Assembly: GCA_026545225.1 (NCBI GenBank)
Contig: CM048846.1
Location: 19,634,501-19,698,500, forward strand
From: Cornus controversa
Lineage: Eukaryota; Streptophyta; Magnoliopsida; Cornales; Cornaceae
Reading direction: 5' to 3'
Length of the DNA stretch: 64,000 nucleotides
Below are positions 37,167-49,000 of the stretch, one piece after another. Each line of letters begins with the position of its first letter. The stretch's first letter is position 1. A model generated the notes under the pieces. It was not told the origin of the DNA, searched no databases, and worked only from the letters and a program-made list of their open reading frames with translations. Both the position numbers and the translations under genes were made by a program.

Positions 37167-38941
37167 ATAAATTTCCAGAAGCCCATTTGTAACTTGGACC
37201 TATGCTGTTAAACCATAAGCCCAATACCTCCCATCAGTTTAACGATATGGATGAAAAAGCACAATAAATTTAGAATGTGGATTATAATATATGGGTAAAA
37301 TGATCCCTTTTGGGAAGAGGAAAAACACTTACATTTGATAACATTAAATCAACATCAAAGAAAATAAATTGTTACACAAAAGTTTGTCAAATGTCACATT
37401 TTGTTTGAGGATGATTTTCTTGAGTTTATTCATCAATGAATTTCGTTCTTGCTGAGGGGGGAAAAATTTATAAAATTGCTAACTTGATATTATATGAAGA
37501 TAATTAATAGCCAAAAAAAGAATAAGAGAAAGAAAGGATGGGGAAGAAAGAAAGAGAAAGAAAGGATGGGGAAGAATGGAATAGAGGCCGAAGGAGACCT
37601 TCAATACAACAGTTAAATAAAGAGAGCTTCGTGACTCTTGTTCATGATTTTTGTCACGAGAAGACTTTCTAATTACAGGAGGGTGACTTTTTAATTATAG
37701 TAATCAAACGAGGCAATGTACCTTCTCTTCATTCCTTGTATCCGTTTGAGTCAATGAAATAACATGGAAAATCACAATCATCTCTTCAGCAATTGACCCC
37801 TCCATAAGGCTCCGTTTGAATAGAAAGGAGAGAAAAAAAATGAGTGGATAACATATAAAAGAAAAGAAAAGAGAAGATAACTATTACTTATATAATTATA
37901 TTCATGTTTTGATAAAAAGGAAAGAAAAAAAAAAGGAAAAATAGTATTCTTGTTTGGATAAGATATAGAAGAGAAAAGAAAAGAAAGGATAACAACCAAA
38001 TTACTATCATATCATTTTATATTTAATGGGATATGAGTGGAATAATAATTTTATTTTTTTAATTGCTGATGGTAGTTTTGAAATTATGAAAGTACTACTT
38101 AACCCATTGTCATTTCCCTCCTAATCTTTTCATTTTTTAAAAGATAGGATATGAGAGATTGGGAGGGATATCTATCCCTCCAAATCTCTCATAATCCTCT
38201 CATTTTTCTTTATTTAAAGTATCCAAACACAAAATACATTATCCTCTCCTTTCTTTTTATCTCCTTATCTTTCCAAATCTTTCAATCCAAACGATACCTA
38301 AATCTATTTGGAATGCTCTATAAGAAAAAATTCATGGCAAGACTTCCTCAAATTAGAAGCAAAAATTGAAAATCTTTAACAACATTGTTGATTTCATACG
38401 ATATGGACTCTTCTCTGTTAGTAGAACAAAAGCCATAGCCATTAGCCAGCCAATGGAACCTTCCTCGGTCTTTCTTTGACACATTGGACCGAAACCCTTT
38501 CTCCACCCCTTCTCTGATCTTCATCCCTTCTCTGCAACTTTTTGATGAGCCAACCATGTTGAATTTCTGTTACATGATTCAGGGACGTTTGTTTATGACT
38601 TGTGGATGGGCTTTTTGCTCAGTTTTATGTCTTCTGGGTTTGTTTGTAATCTGTTTTCATTGGGCTTGTTGCCCTTTTTTTTCTTGCCTTTGGGCTTCAG
38701 GCCATTTTCCTTGTAGGCCCATGGGAAATTGTACAATTTTGTTTCTCTTTATTAACAGGTTAATTTACTAGGGAAAAAAAAATCATTGATAATCAAATAA
38801 TATTTAAGAATATAAATCAATTAAACAATCTTTCAAATTAAATAAATCAAATAATATTAACATTGATAAGTTTGAAAGTTTAACCTATTCAAATTACATT
38901 CTTCTAATGATTCAAATAATGAGAAAATTATGATTTTTAAG

Positions 38942-38945
<4 letters not shown>

Positions 38946-39007
<62 letters not shown>
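38946..39007. repeat. (AT)n microsatellite, about 60 bp
   Basis: An uninterrupted TA run; it gives Tyr-Ile frames on both strands that are not genes. Confidence 0.95.
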
Positions 39008-39010
<3 letters not shown>

Positions 39011-39195
39011 AACAGGGTGACATTCTCCGTCCCTGTCTTGCACTGGAAGGTCTTACTTTTTAAAATTGAACCACCCAAAATCCTTACTCAGACCCAACAT
39101 CATTTTAAATGGGATAAGGTGTGGTGGATAGTAACGCCTTATTTTGTCATCCCCACTTAAAATCAAGAGGGTGCCTTTTATTTTTTCGAGAGGGT

Positions 39196-39895
39196 GTTTT
39201 GCCTAGGGGAGGGACAAACTCGAGTAACCCGAGGCCCGCACGAAAATTTAAATGACATGGGCAAGGCATTTGAGACATGGGACTAAGTTTAAAATTTAAA
39301 ACCCAAATTTATTTTGGCCGAAATTAGGGTAAATGTTTTTCAAACCGAAGTACCCGAAATACAAAGAAAAGTATATAATTATTATATATTCAAGGTTATA
39401 TGTTGATTAGATAAAGTTAAATTGGATTAGTATGAATATTCACCTTTTGACATACTTGCTTTAAAAATTCAAAATAAAAAAATTATAGTAATTGAATTTT
39501 AATTAAGGAAACAAAATAATAAATAATATAATATTTTGATTTCTTTTCAAATTCTGAATTTTATAAAGTCACAAAAGTTTTAAATATTTGTCATAAAATT
39601 ATTTTACACAATTTGATTGATTTTGTCACATGATATGAGCGATTTTATTTAAAGTGTATATAGTTATATATTTTAATATTTTATTTTTTTGGTAATGTTT
39701 TTTTATTAGTGGGGTCTTAAAATTTGGGGTGATCCAAAAAATCTGAAAAACTCATAAAACTCGTGAAATATGAGAGAGGTTGAAATGCAAATAAATTTTT
39801 AAGATTTGAACTTCCCGTGAAATGAAGTGGTAGAAACTTGGATTTGGCATGTGCTAACCTCGACTTGCCCAACCCGCCAAAGTTCTCCCTAGGGT
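39196..39895. repeat. Possible TIR element remnant just upstream of the aminopeptidase gene
   Basis: cctaggggagggacaaactc at the left and the reverse complement of the right (accctagggagaactttggc) look like diverged terminal repeats, both followed by words such as 'ctcgagtaacccgagg' and 'gtcgaggttagc'. The right border is about 200 bases from the ATG, so the gene's promoter probably overlaps or abuts it. Weak evidence. Confidence 0.3.
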
Positions 39896-40097
39896 TTTTA
39901 GATATCCGGATCCAACCCAAGTTACAAACCGGAGATACTGCAACTGTCCCAGCACCACGACAGTCAGAGACTAATCACTATAGAGCGTTGGAGGAGTCGA
40001 ACCCTCGACATATTAACCCACTCTCGGTGCGTTTTATTTATGCTGAGCAACGGATAAGAGAGAGTAGTGAAGGAAAAGCAACTGGTTGTGGAAAAGA

Positions 40098-43000
40098 ATG
40101 GTGGGCGGTTCATCTCTTCAACCTCGGATTCTCTCTTCCTTTATCGGTGACTATCGCTTCATTCCCTCAAGAAGCCCTCTTTATCGACTCTTCCGCTATA
40201 ACCCAGGTCCCTCCTCCACTTTGTTTCTTCCTCTCCCTCTGTATATTCGTGTGCATACATGATTGTTATGATCAAGCTCTTCCCTTGTTAAAAGTTTATA
40301 AGCAATTATCTGTACCCATTGACTATTTTCTTTCACTGTTTTTGGTTATTGGTACCTCAAAATTTTTAATGCCTTGTCGAGAATCATACTTGTCAGATGA
40401 ACATAGTGGTAGAACCTTGTTTATGTGTAACAGTGTGTCTAGTTCTGATCTGGTTTCAAATTAATATTTATCAAGAAGTTCACTCACCAAATCCATTCAA
40501 ACAAATAAACCTAGGTTGTGCAAATTGAGTCTACGACTGGTACAATTTCACTGCTGAATTATAATTACAAATGCTTGTTGGGTTCAGCCCTACAAGTAAT
40601 TGCCATTATCAGGATACGAGTTATACTGCCAAGGAGTTAAGGTGGAGAGTGAATTTTAGTTTTAAGAAGGTTTAGGGTCTATGTCTGCTTATGGAGAATT
40701 GGTGGTGAGTCTGCGGACATAAGAACAATTACTATTCATTACTTTAGTTGTATTGGTAACCAAATCCAGCAAATTCACCACTTTGGTTTATCTAGTTTAG
40801 CTCTAGGACGGTATGATGTTGAATTTGCTTTGTGTATGGGGAGATAGGTTTGATGTTTTCTTTGGCTGATGGGACTTTCTATAGGTAGTATCAAATTATC
40901 AATGGAGAGAATGTTGTAACTTGTGATGGATTGAGTTTGATTTGAATTAGGCAATGATGTAAAACAGTGTGTGTGTATATATATATAAATCAAATAGTAG
41001 CTTATGTGTCGGCTTTTCTGAACATAATAACAAGCTTAGCATGTCTCTAAACTCTAAAGAGCGTAAATTTCTTATGAGAAAGGATTGTACTGAAATTATT
41101 TCTGCTGAAGGTTTAATGTTAGTTCTGTCAACATTTTCATTTTTTGTGCTTGAACTTCTTCCATCAAATCTTCAGCCCTGTTTACTGTGTTATAGGCGAC
41201 TCATTAGAACTGGTCAGCTAGTATAAAGCTGAAGCATTGCCCATATAGTATATTGCTCAGAAATGAAGGTGCCTTTTCCGAAACTACTCATTACTCAACA
41301 AACATTTTTTAACGTTAAATGAGAAAGTGTTAATGTCTTTGTGCAATTTTGACAATTAATAAATTAACTTAAAGGATTGGGTTTATATTATTTTTTCTTA
41401 TTCTTCATTTGACAGAAAAATAGTAATAATAAGACCTAAGATTTTTGTGTGACCAACCCAAGTGGTTGGATTATAAGGCTTTCATGTCTTGAGTTGAGTT
41501 AACAAGTTATGCTATTTAGGGGTGCACACAGTTCAGTTTGTGCCACAAAAATTGGAACCAAATCAAACCACGAGGATTATGGAATTGAACCAAACCGAAC
41601 CATGAAAAAATGGTTTGGTTCAGTTCGGTTCCACGGTTCTAGTCTTGAAACATATAAAAAAATAATAATATAATATAAGTAATATGACATTAAAATAAAA
41701 TTTGAAGAACCCCAAACCATTATTTAACGATTCCATAATTTTGAAACCAAAACCGAACCAAACCGCCGGTTTGGTTCAATTTCACTAGTTTTTTGTACAC
41801 CCCTAATGCTGTTTGGGTGGGGTTGGATATGATGTAACATAATGTATGTTAATTTTTATTTATTTATTTATTTTTGGTTGGTAGGTTTTACTTTTAGATC
41901 CACTTTGTCCCATTTTGGATTTGAACCATCAACCTCCTCTTGCAAAGTGGAGGAGATACCTGGTAATGCTTGACGGTAACATAATGTACAACATTGAGTG
42001 CACCAAAATCTCATCATTAAGTTTATAATTTTTACATCATTAGTAATATGATAAAAAATTTATAACTTAGCATCAAAATTCATCTTGACTATTAACCTGA
42101 CTAGTGAGGTCCCCATATCCACATCAAATGGCAATTTTTTCCTACGTTGGCAATAAAATATCTAAAATTAGAAGTGCTGATTTGCTCATTAACCTCATAT
42201 GTTTACATTTTCTAATTACTTGTTATGCATTCTGCTGATCTACTCTTTCCTAGAAGATTATGAAAATCAGAGAAACTCATACTTGGATTATTGGAACTCA
42301 TGCAGCTTCCGATTACTAAAAGTCTGATGCATTATAATCTGACATGGCATGTCAAACTTGAACCTTCTTGCCATTGAAGCCGGTTTTAATATCCTTATAA
42401 TCTGTTAGTTAATAAAAACCTCTTAATGTTATCGGCTGCTAGTTTGTGGAGTGACAATTGACTTGACTTTTAGAGGCTTGCAAAATATTTAGAACTGTAG
42501 TTATATTTGACTTGTTTTCCATTTTCTGCACAGGATGCAAACATGTGTCTATGCAATCATCAAAAACATTTTCTGGCTTAACCGATCTCTTATTCAATAG
42601 AAGGTATATTCGGAAGTAGTGCATTTGCGTGCAATGTTGCTCTTCTGGTATTATGAGATTATGCTTTTCTCAGATTATCAATGCCTTAAATTTGTGTCAA
42701 TCTCATTGCCAAGGACACAGTGGAGATGTGATATTTTACATCAGTTAAAATAATGACTTTCATATCACTGCTTCCCTTCTGCTTGCATCATTAAGCAATT
42801 ATCAAAGTTATGACACAATACATAGTTGAATGGAATTCTTACTTGGAAAAATTACAGTGTCTTACTTTTCCTTCTATATGACCATTAAGTCCTATCAATG
42901 AATAAATACATTAATAAGTTTGTTCATCGACAGGACTTGATGGTCTTATAGAAGGAAAAGTAAGACTCCTTTGTAACTTTCCCTTCTTACTTTTTTACAG

Positions 43001-46000
43001 AAGTTCTTCTCTCTCTATTGTTGATGCTAATGATATAGACACTTATAATCCCTCTCCCATCCACTCCTCCATGCAAGTCTAGGAAAAATTATATAAAATA
43101 TGTTGGTAATATGTGATATATTTTACACAATTTGACTGCATCTGCGGAAAAATAATAGCAAGATCTTTATATTATTTCACCTTGAATGGTGAGCATTGAG
43201 AGAAGAATGTTGTTAAAAGTAGGACTTTAAAATGAATTATGGATTTCATGCCTTACAGATTAGCAAGGTTAACAAGAAAAAAATGTAGAGATTTTGACCA
43301 TTTTTTTTATAAGTATTGAATCATCTTATCTGTGGGATTCTACTAACTTCTTGATTTTCAGTCCATTGCGTTTTTATATGTTATGGGTGTATGTTTCTGC
43401 GAGCTGATTTTCAATTCAAATTAGCAGAAATCTAGATGAATTGCCAAACAAGCGTAAAAGTCTAATGCCGGGAAAAGTGTCCCCTCGTCGACCTGTTCCA
43501 GATCACATACCAAAGCCTCCTTATGTCAAATCTCGGAAACCACCTGGAATTTCGAGTGGACCAGAGGTGCATGATGAGAATGGGATAGAGTGCATGAGAG
43601 CTTCTGGAAGACTTGCAGCACAAGTTCTTGAATATGCTGGGACTTTAGTCAAAGTGAGATTTTGATTCTTTTTCTCGTCTGGACTTCTAAAATCATTTAC
43701 TTTCAATTATATTGTCTAGTTATATTACAATTAAAAATCATCAGGTGGCCATTCTACCACATGTTTTGCATTCTAACAAACTTTTGGGGAGAACTTTCTG
43801 TTAAAATACATTTCTGAAAGTTGTACTTACTTTTCCTGGACTGGTCTTTCAGTTATCCTCTTGGCTGTTGGAAACGTATTTTACTAGTTGTTAAGCCACA
43901 TATGACGCCGGAAAAATGGAGAAATAGGTGGTAACACAAGTGAACACACAAAGGATACGTAAGCTCACCACCCTATGGAATCCACCAAAGGGATACCGAG
44001 CAAAGATAACAAGAACTCCTTCTTACGAAGCCAAAGGCTCAACTATCATTCAAATTTATCAAAACTACTTTCTAATACATCGCTAGAAGCTTAATATAGT
44101 TGGCATGGAACAACCCTCCAGCTATAGATATATTTCCAAAACAAACAACACAAAGACCAAGCAAAGAAAATGAGAAGACACAAGTCTTCTTTGACTCACA
44201 ACTAACTAGACTTAATTAATGACTTAGGGACTTGAAGGTGCATCAAAAGAGGTCTTAGAAATCAGAATAACAAACTTGGAAACTGTCCCAGCAAGCTTTG
44301 TAATTCCCAAGTGCAGATTTTTCAGTCAGCAAAAACACCCTTTTCTAAAAAGACCATAACTCCCTCTAGAAACGTCCAAATTGAGCACCATTTGTTGCAT
44401 TGGAAAGTAGACTTCTAGAGCTTTCCAACCATATGTGGCTCACCCTCTAATTCTTCTCCAACTGTTCCCAGCAAAGCCTCAAAGTCGACCAAAAAATGCA
44501 ATCTGAATTTTCTGAATAACATAGACTAACTAACTTTATGTTGGTTGGGCTTTGGCAAGGGACGATCTGGCGTCAGCATGCATGATATGATTATGCTGTT
44601 GCAGTCTAGCATTAGATTGATTTGGTAGTTTATGACTAAAGGAACAAGAAAAAGGATTGGCATGTGCGTGCATAAGTGAATCAAGAGATGGGCAACTCAC
44701 ATTCATTTGGAGTTGCTAAATTCTAATTGTTGCTTCCATTGGCAGCCAGGCATAACGACTGATGAAATTGATCAAGCAGTTCACCAAATGATTATTGACA
44801 ATGGAGCATATCCTTCACCTCTTGGCTATGGTGGATTCCCAAAGAGTGTCTGCACATCAGTGAATGAATGCATTTGCCATGGAATCCCAGACTCCCGTGC
44901 ACTTGAGGTTCGTCTAATTGAAGTACTTGGATTACTTCATCCTATGACACTAATCATATCAATAAATCAAAACTTATTTATACATGTTGTCATTGTCATT
45001 TGCAGGATGGTGATATAATCAACATCGATGTTACCGTTTATCTAAACGTAAGCAATTATAATGCTCCTTGTTTGGTGTTATCTTCATATACCCCTCACCT
45101 AAACAAATACGAACTGATGCCAATGCTCCTTGTTTGGTGTTTAAGCTCCATGCAATTATAATGCTCCTTGTTTCGTGTTATCTTCATTTAAAAGTGTTGA
45201 TTAATTAAAATTCTGTGTTGTGGCATGTTTTAGTTTTAGTATGGTAATATATAAACTGTGTAATATACAGGGTTATCACGGTGATACATCAACAACTTTT
45301 TTTTGTGGGGACGTTGATGATGAAGCCAAAAAGTTGGTACAGGTATGCTTTTTGGTTGCATAACTGATCAAACATGTTTCACATATTTTGTCCCGATACC
45401 CATACCCATGCCATATTTGTTTAATGCAGGTACTTCCCCCATTTAGAAACAGCCATCTAACATAGTCTGACTATTTGCAAATGATGTGCAATGAAATATA
45501 ATTTGCCTATCTCCTGCATAAAGTGATAGTCACTGTTATCTTTATGGGTTTAAATGAACTTAGCTTAGCAGTGGTCTCTAATGAGCTTGGCGATTATTAT
45601 CATTATTTTGATAAGTAATGAGCTTGGGGATTGCGATAGGTGCTTAGACTTGGATTTACTTAAGTGACAACCTTGAGATGCTAAGTTGGGGGCTTAACTC
45701 AGCTCGGGTTTGTTTCAGTAATTGAAGTTTGGTTCTAGGAACCAAGCTTTAAGGATCTTAATATTTTTGCAAATGGCATTAAAAGATCTCTTCAATATCT
45801 CTATGTTAGTACTCTGGAAAATGAATATGTGATTAACTAAGCGTAATAAAGCTTAAAGTACACTGAATTCTATTACTTTTTACATGCTGGACACCTCATT
45901 GCTCTGTACATTGTCAAAATTTTCTCATTCATTATCTTTTTAAAGGTTGGTATCTTGAAAATCTCATATAAAATATCTCTATGAAATGCAACTTGTTATC

Positions 46001-49000
46001 AATGATTTTACATCATCTTTGTTTGACAAACCTAGCCTGAATCTAATCAACCCCAACTTTACTCTGTAGCCTTGGCCCAAAAACCTGTACAATTGTGCCT
46101 TTTGCTATGTATTCCTGTGTTGGAAAAAGAAAGAATAGCTAAGGATTAAGTCAGGATGGTAAGGGATGCTGCAAAAGAATATCAAATAAGGATTAATGAC
46201 AAATTCTTTATTTGATATTCTTTTGATAAATTTTGATGGTAAGGGATGCTGCAAAATTTTTTACCTATTAAAGACAATTTCCTAATTGAGTAGGACACTG
46301 AAAACTAGCAATAAAAAAGTATTTGAATTTTAGCTGTCTCAGGGAGCTGCTTATATAGTGACACTGAAAAACATTTGCAATAAGTCAATGATGTTAGATT
46401 GTTGGACATTGATGCTTTAGATTTGTAGATAATAAGATCTTTATTGAGAAATAAACTGTTGTTTGCTGATCAAACGATTACTTAGGTTGATTCTATGAGC
46501 TCCTTATTTTTATTACCTTTTCTAGTCATTGTTCCCTTCATGCTTCATTTACGACTCATTTGAGAAGCTTACTTGTGCTCCACAAGAATAATATTCTCTC
46601 TTAATGCTTTAGGTAACTAAAGAATGCCTATACAAGGCAATATCAATATGTGCACCAGGAGTGGAGTTCAAGAAAATTGGCAAAACAATACAGTAAGGAA
46701 TCTGCTAAAACCTTTGTTTTTGTTCTCTAGTTCTCGTTTGTCTCCTTTGATAGATTCTAGATTGCATTAATAATTCCTACTAAAATCATCACCATCATCA
46801 TCACCTTCAATTACAACTAGTCTTCCTTGCTTGAGAAAATATAATATTCTTCTCGTCAATTTTTGCCTGTAACCAATGCCCTTGATTTGAATTCTTTTCT
46901 CTTGTCTGATAGTTTTGTTTTATTTATCTTTCTGATCACTGGTAACATCAAGGGGTTACTTGGCGGACTAGTTTCTACTACTAATTAATATTGTGTCTTA
47001 GCCCACTACTATATTCTTATGATTCTGCCCTTGAACTTTGTTTTTCTTATTTACGATATCCAGTTGTCACTGCATGGTGCATGAACATCCTTCTAGGTGT
47101 TCTTTCGATGTTAGAAAATAGCTACCTCCTGTTTACATAACTTATATTGATCAATGACAGTCTTGGGATTCTTAGCTTGGTGTATGAATAATTGAATATG
47201 AGTTTAATACTTACTCCAAATTATTTTTTTCTTTTGAAGTGACCATGCAGATAAACATCGTTATGGTGTTGTACAACAGTTTGTTGGCCATGGAGTGGGC
47301 CGCGTTTTCCATTCTGATCCAGTTATTTTGCACTACAGTAATTCTCTGAGCTTTTAATATTATTGTTCCAGTTATGTTATTTGGTTTTATATTGAGCTAT
47401 AGTATTGATGTCATCCGTTTGTCGATTGTATTTATTTCATCCATTTGTTTTCTCTTCTAATTTGAATATTGCTGTTCTCATATTAATTTATACATGGTGT
47501 TACTCGATCTTGTTGGTTGTCAACTGGGAGCGATAAGCTTCTGAATTAATGGTGAAGCTGTAGCTTGTAAATATTTGAGCTGCATGCTCACATTATTATT
47601 CTATTTTTGTTGCGAGATAGTGTCAAATTCATAAGAAAAGGTGTTGGGACTTGGTGTTGTTAGTTGGAAAATTTCGTAACAAAAGTCAGTACTTTATATT
47701 TTATTTGTCATTTAGATAGAGTTGATTCTTGATCCATTGGAGATGACTCATGAAGTTGATTAACAATGATGAAGATTCCAAGGGTAAAAAGTAATTTGGA
47801 TAACTTTGTTGATCACTCACAACTAGGGTTTTTAATTGAACTCGAGTCAATAGCACAATTTTTCATGATTTGGTTTGATTGCATTACAATTAATTTGTGT
47901 GTTTGTCATGTAAGTGTTTCAATTATTTTCATCTAATTTAGTTGTCAATAAGGTTGTTTTTGCATGAAAATTTGTTTTATTACATTAAAAGGAGCAAAAC
48001 AGTATTTTTGAATGCTGAGGATCCCCCTTGCAGAAGGATCAATTCTTCAAGTGTTGAGAGTAAGGGATCGATTTCCCAGGCAAAAGATCTATCCCTGACT
48101 ACTGGAACCTAATTTCCTTGTTTGTTTTGACTTGTAAAACTTTCAAAGGATCAAAATCCTCTAATGTACGCTTATTCGTGTTGTAGATGCAGTCAACACA
48201 TTAAATTGTGGTTCAACACAATTCTTTCGAGCTCGAAATAATTGTGTTGAGCCAAGATTTAATGTGTTGCATCAGAGGCTTCAGCACCCTTATTTTGAGT
48301 CTGCAATTAAACCACAATTTATTGTGTTGCAACAAAGGCTTCAACACCATTATTTCAAGTTTCAACACAATTGTTTTGAGCCTTGAAATAATTATGTTGA
48401 ATCACGATTTACTGTGTTGCAATAGAGGCTTCAACACCATTATTTCGAATTTCAGCACAATTATTTCAAGCTCGAAATAATTACGTTGAACCACGATTTA
48501 ATGTGTTGACCACGTTTACTGCACACTACAACACGGAAAAGCGTATAACACAGGATCCAGACTCCTTTAAGAAACCTATTTCTTGTGGACCATAGTGAAA
48601 GGCGTGCCTCGGCTCCAAAAACACCCCAGACTTGTGAAGGCTCGGTCGGAGCACCTCAACCTACCACTGGCGAGGCCCCTTTTAGACAGTCTCTTGCTTT
48701 TTCGCAGGTTCCACGCTAAAAAAAAATACGCCTCTTATTTTTAATCATCCATGATGTTCCTTTTTTTTTAAAAAAATGATCATGAATTTACATACGCTAC
48801 ATCAAATCAAGGTCATATTCGATGAATCATACTGTTTAATATTATAGTATATTTGACAAAATCCAATATTTTATCATTGACTAGTTACAATAATTGCATC
48901 TAGTTTTTGATTCTGAATTTTTATTGTAATATGGTATATGTTCAAAATTTACATGATTATTACTTTTTGTTGTTGCATATTTTTAATTGTATTTGATTTG

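Larger units (their letters stand above)
33441..39700. other. Intergenic repeat-rich region
   Basis: No gene is supported. Contents: local tandem repeats at 34777-35160, a possible hAT-like element 35352-36612, a direct duplication at 36954/37102, GA-rich duplicated words at 37505-37575, and a long AT run at 38946-39007. The stretch 34330-34620 is unusually GC-rich with TCP-like gggccca words (ggcccac, tgggccc) and could be a former promoter, but no gene follows. 38480-38760 has a chance hydrophobic frame. Confidence 0.5.

Noticed and set aside
38484-38771. 95-residue hydrophobic cysteine-rich frame on the plus strand
   Set aside because: A chance frame in T-rich DNA; the apparent membrane segments come from ttt/tgt codons. 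No homology recognised.
39838-40464. 208-residue open frame overlapping the first exon of the aminopeptidase gene
   Set aside because: It is in a different frame from the well-supported MAP1D exon 1 (ATG 40098), has no recognisable domain, and crosses the exon 1 donor site into the intron.
48208-48480. 90-residue repetitive open frame in intron 8
   Set aside because: It is the translation of the foldback tandem repeat; it has no start context or domain and lies in an intron.
48167-48545. CACTA-type transposon, suggested by the cactacaacac phrase near 48525
   Set aside because: The phrase is oriented inside the right arm rather than at a terminus, and the left arm does not begin with CACTA, so that class is not supported.
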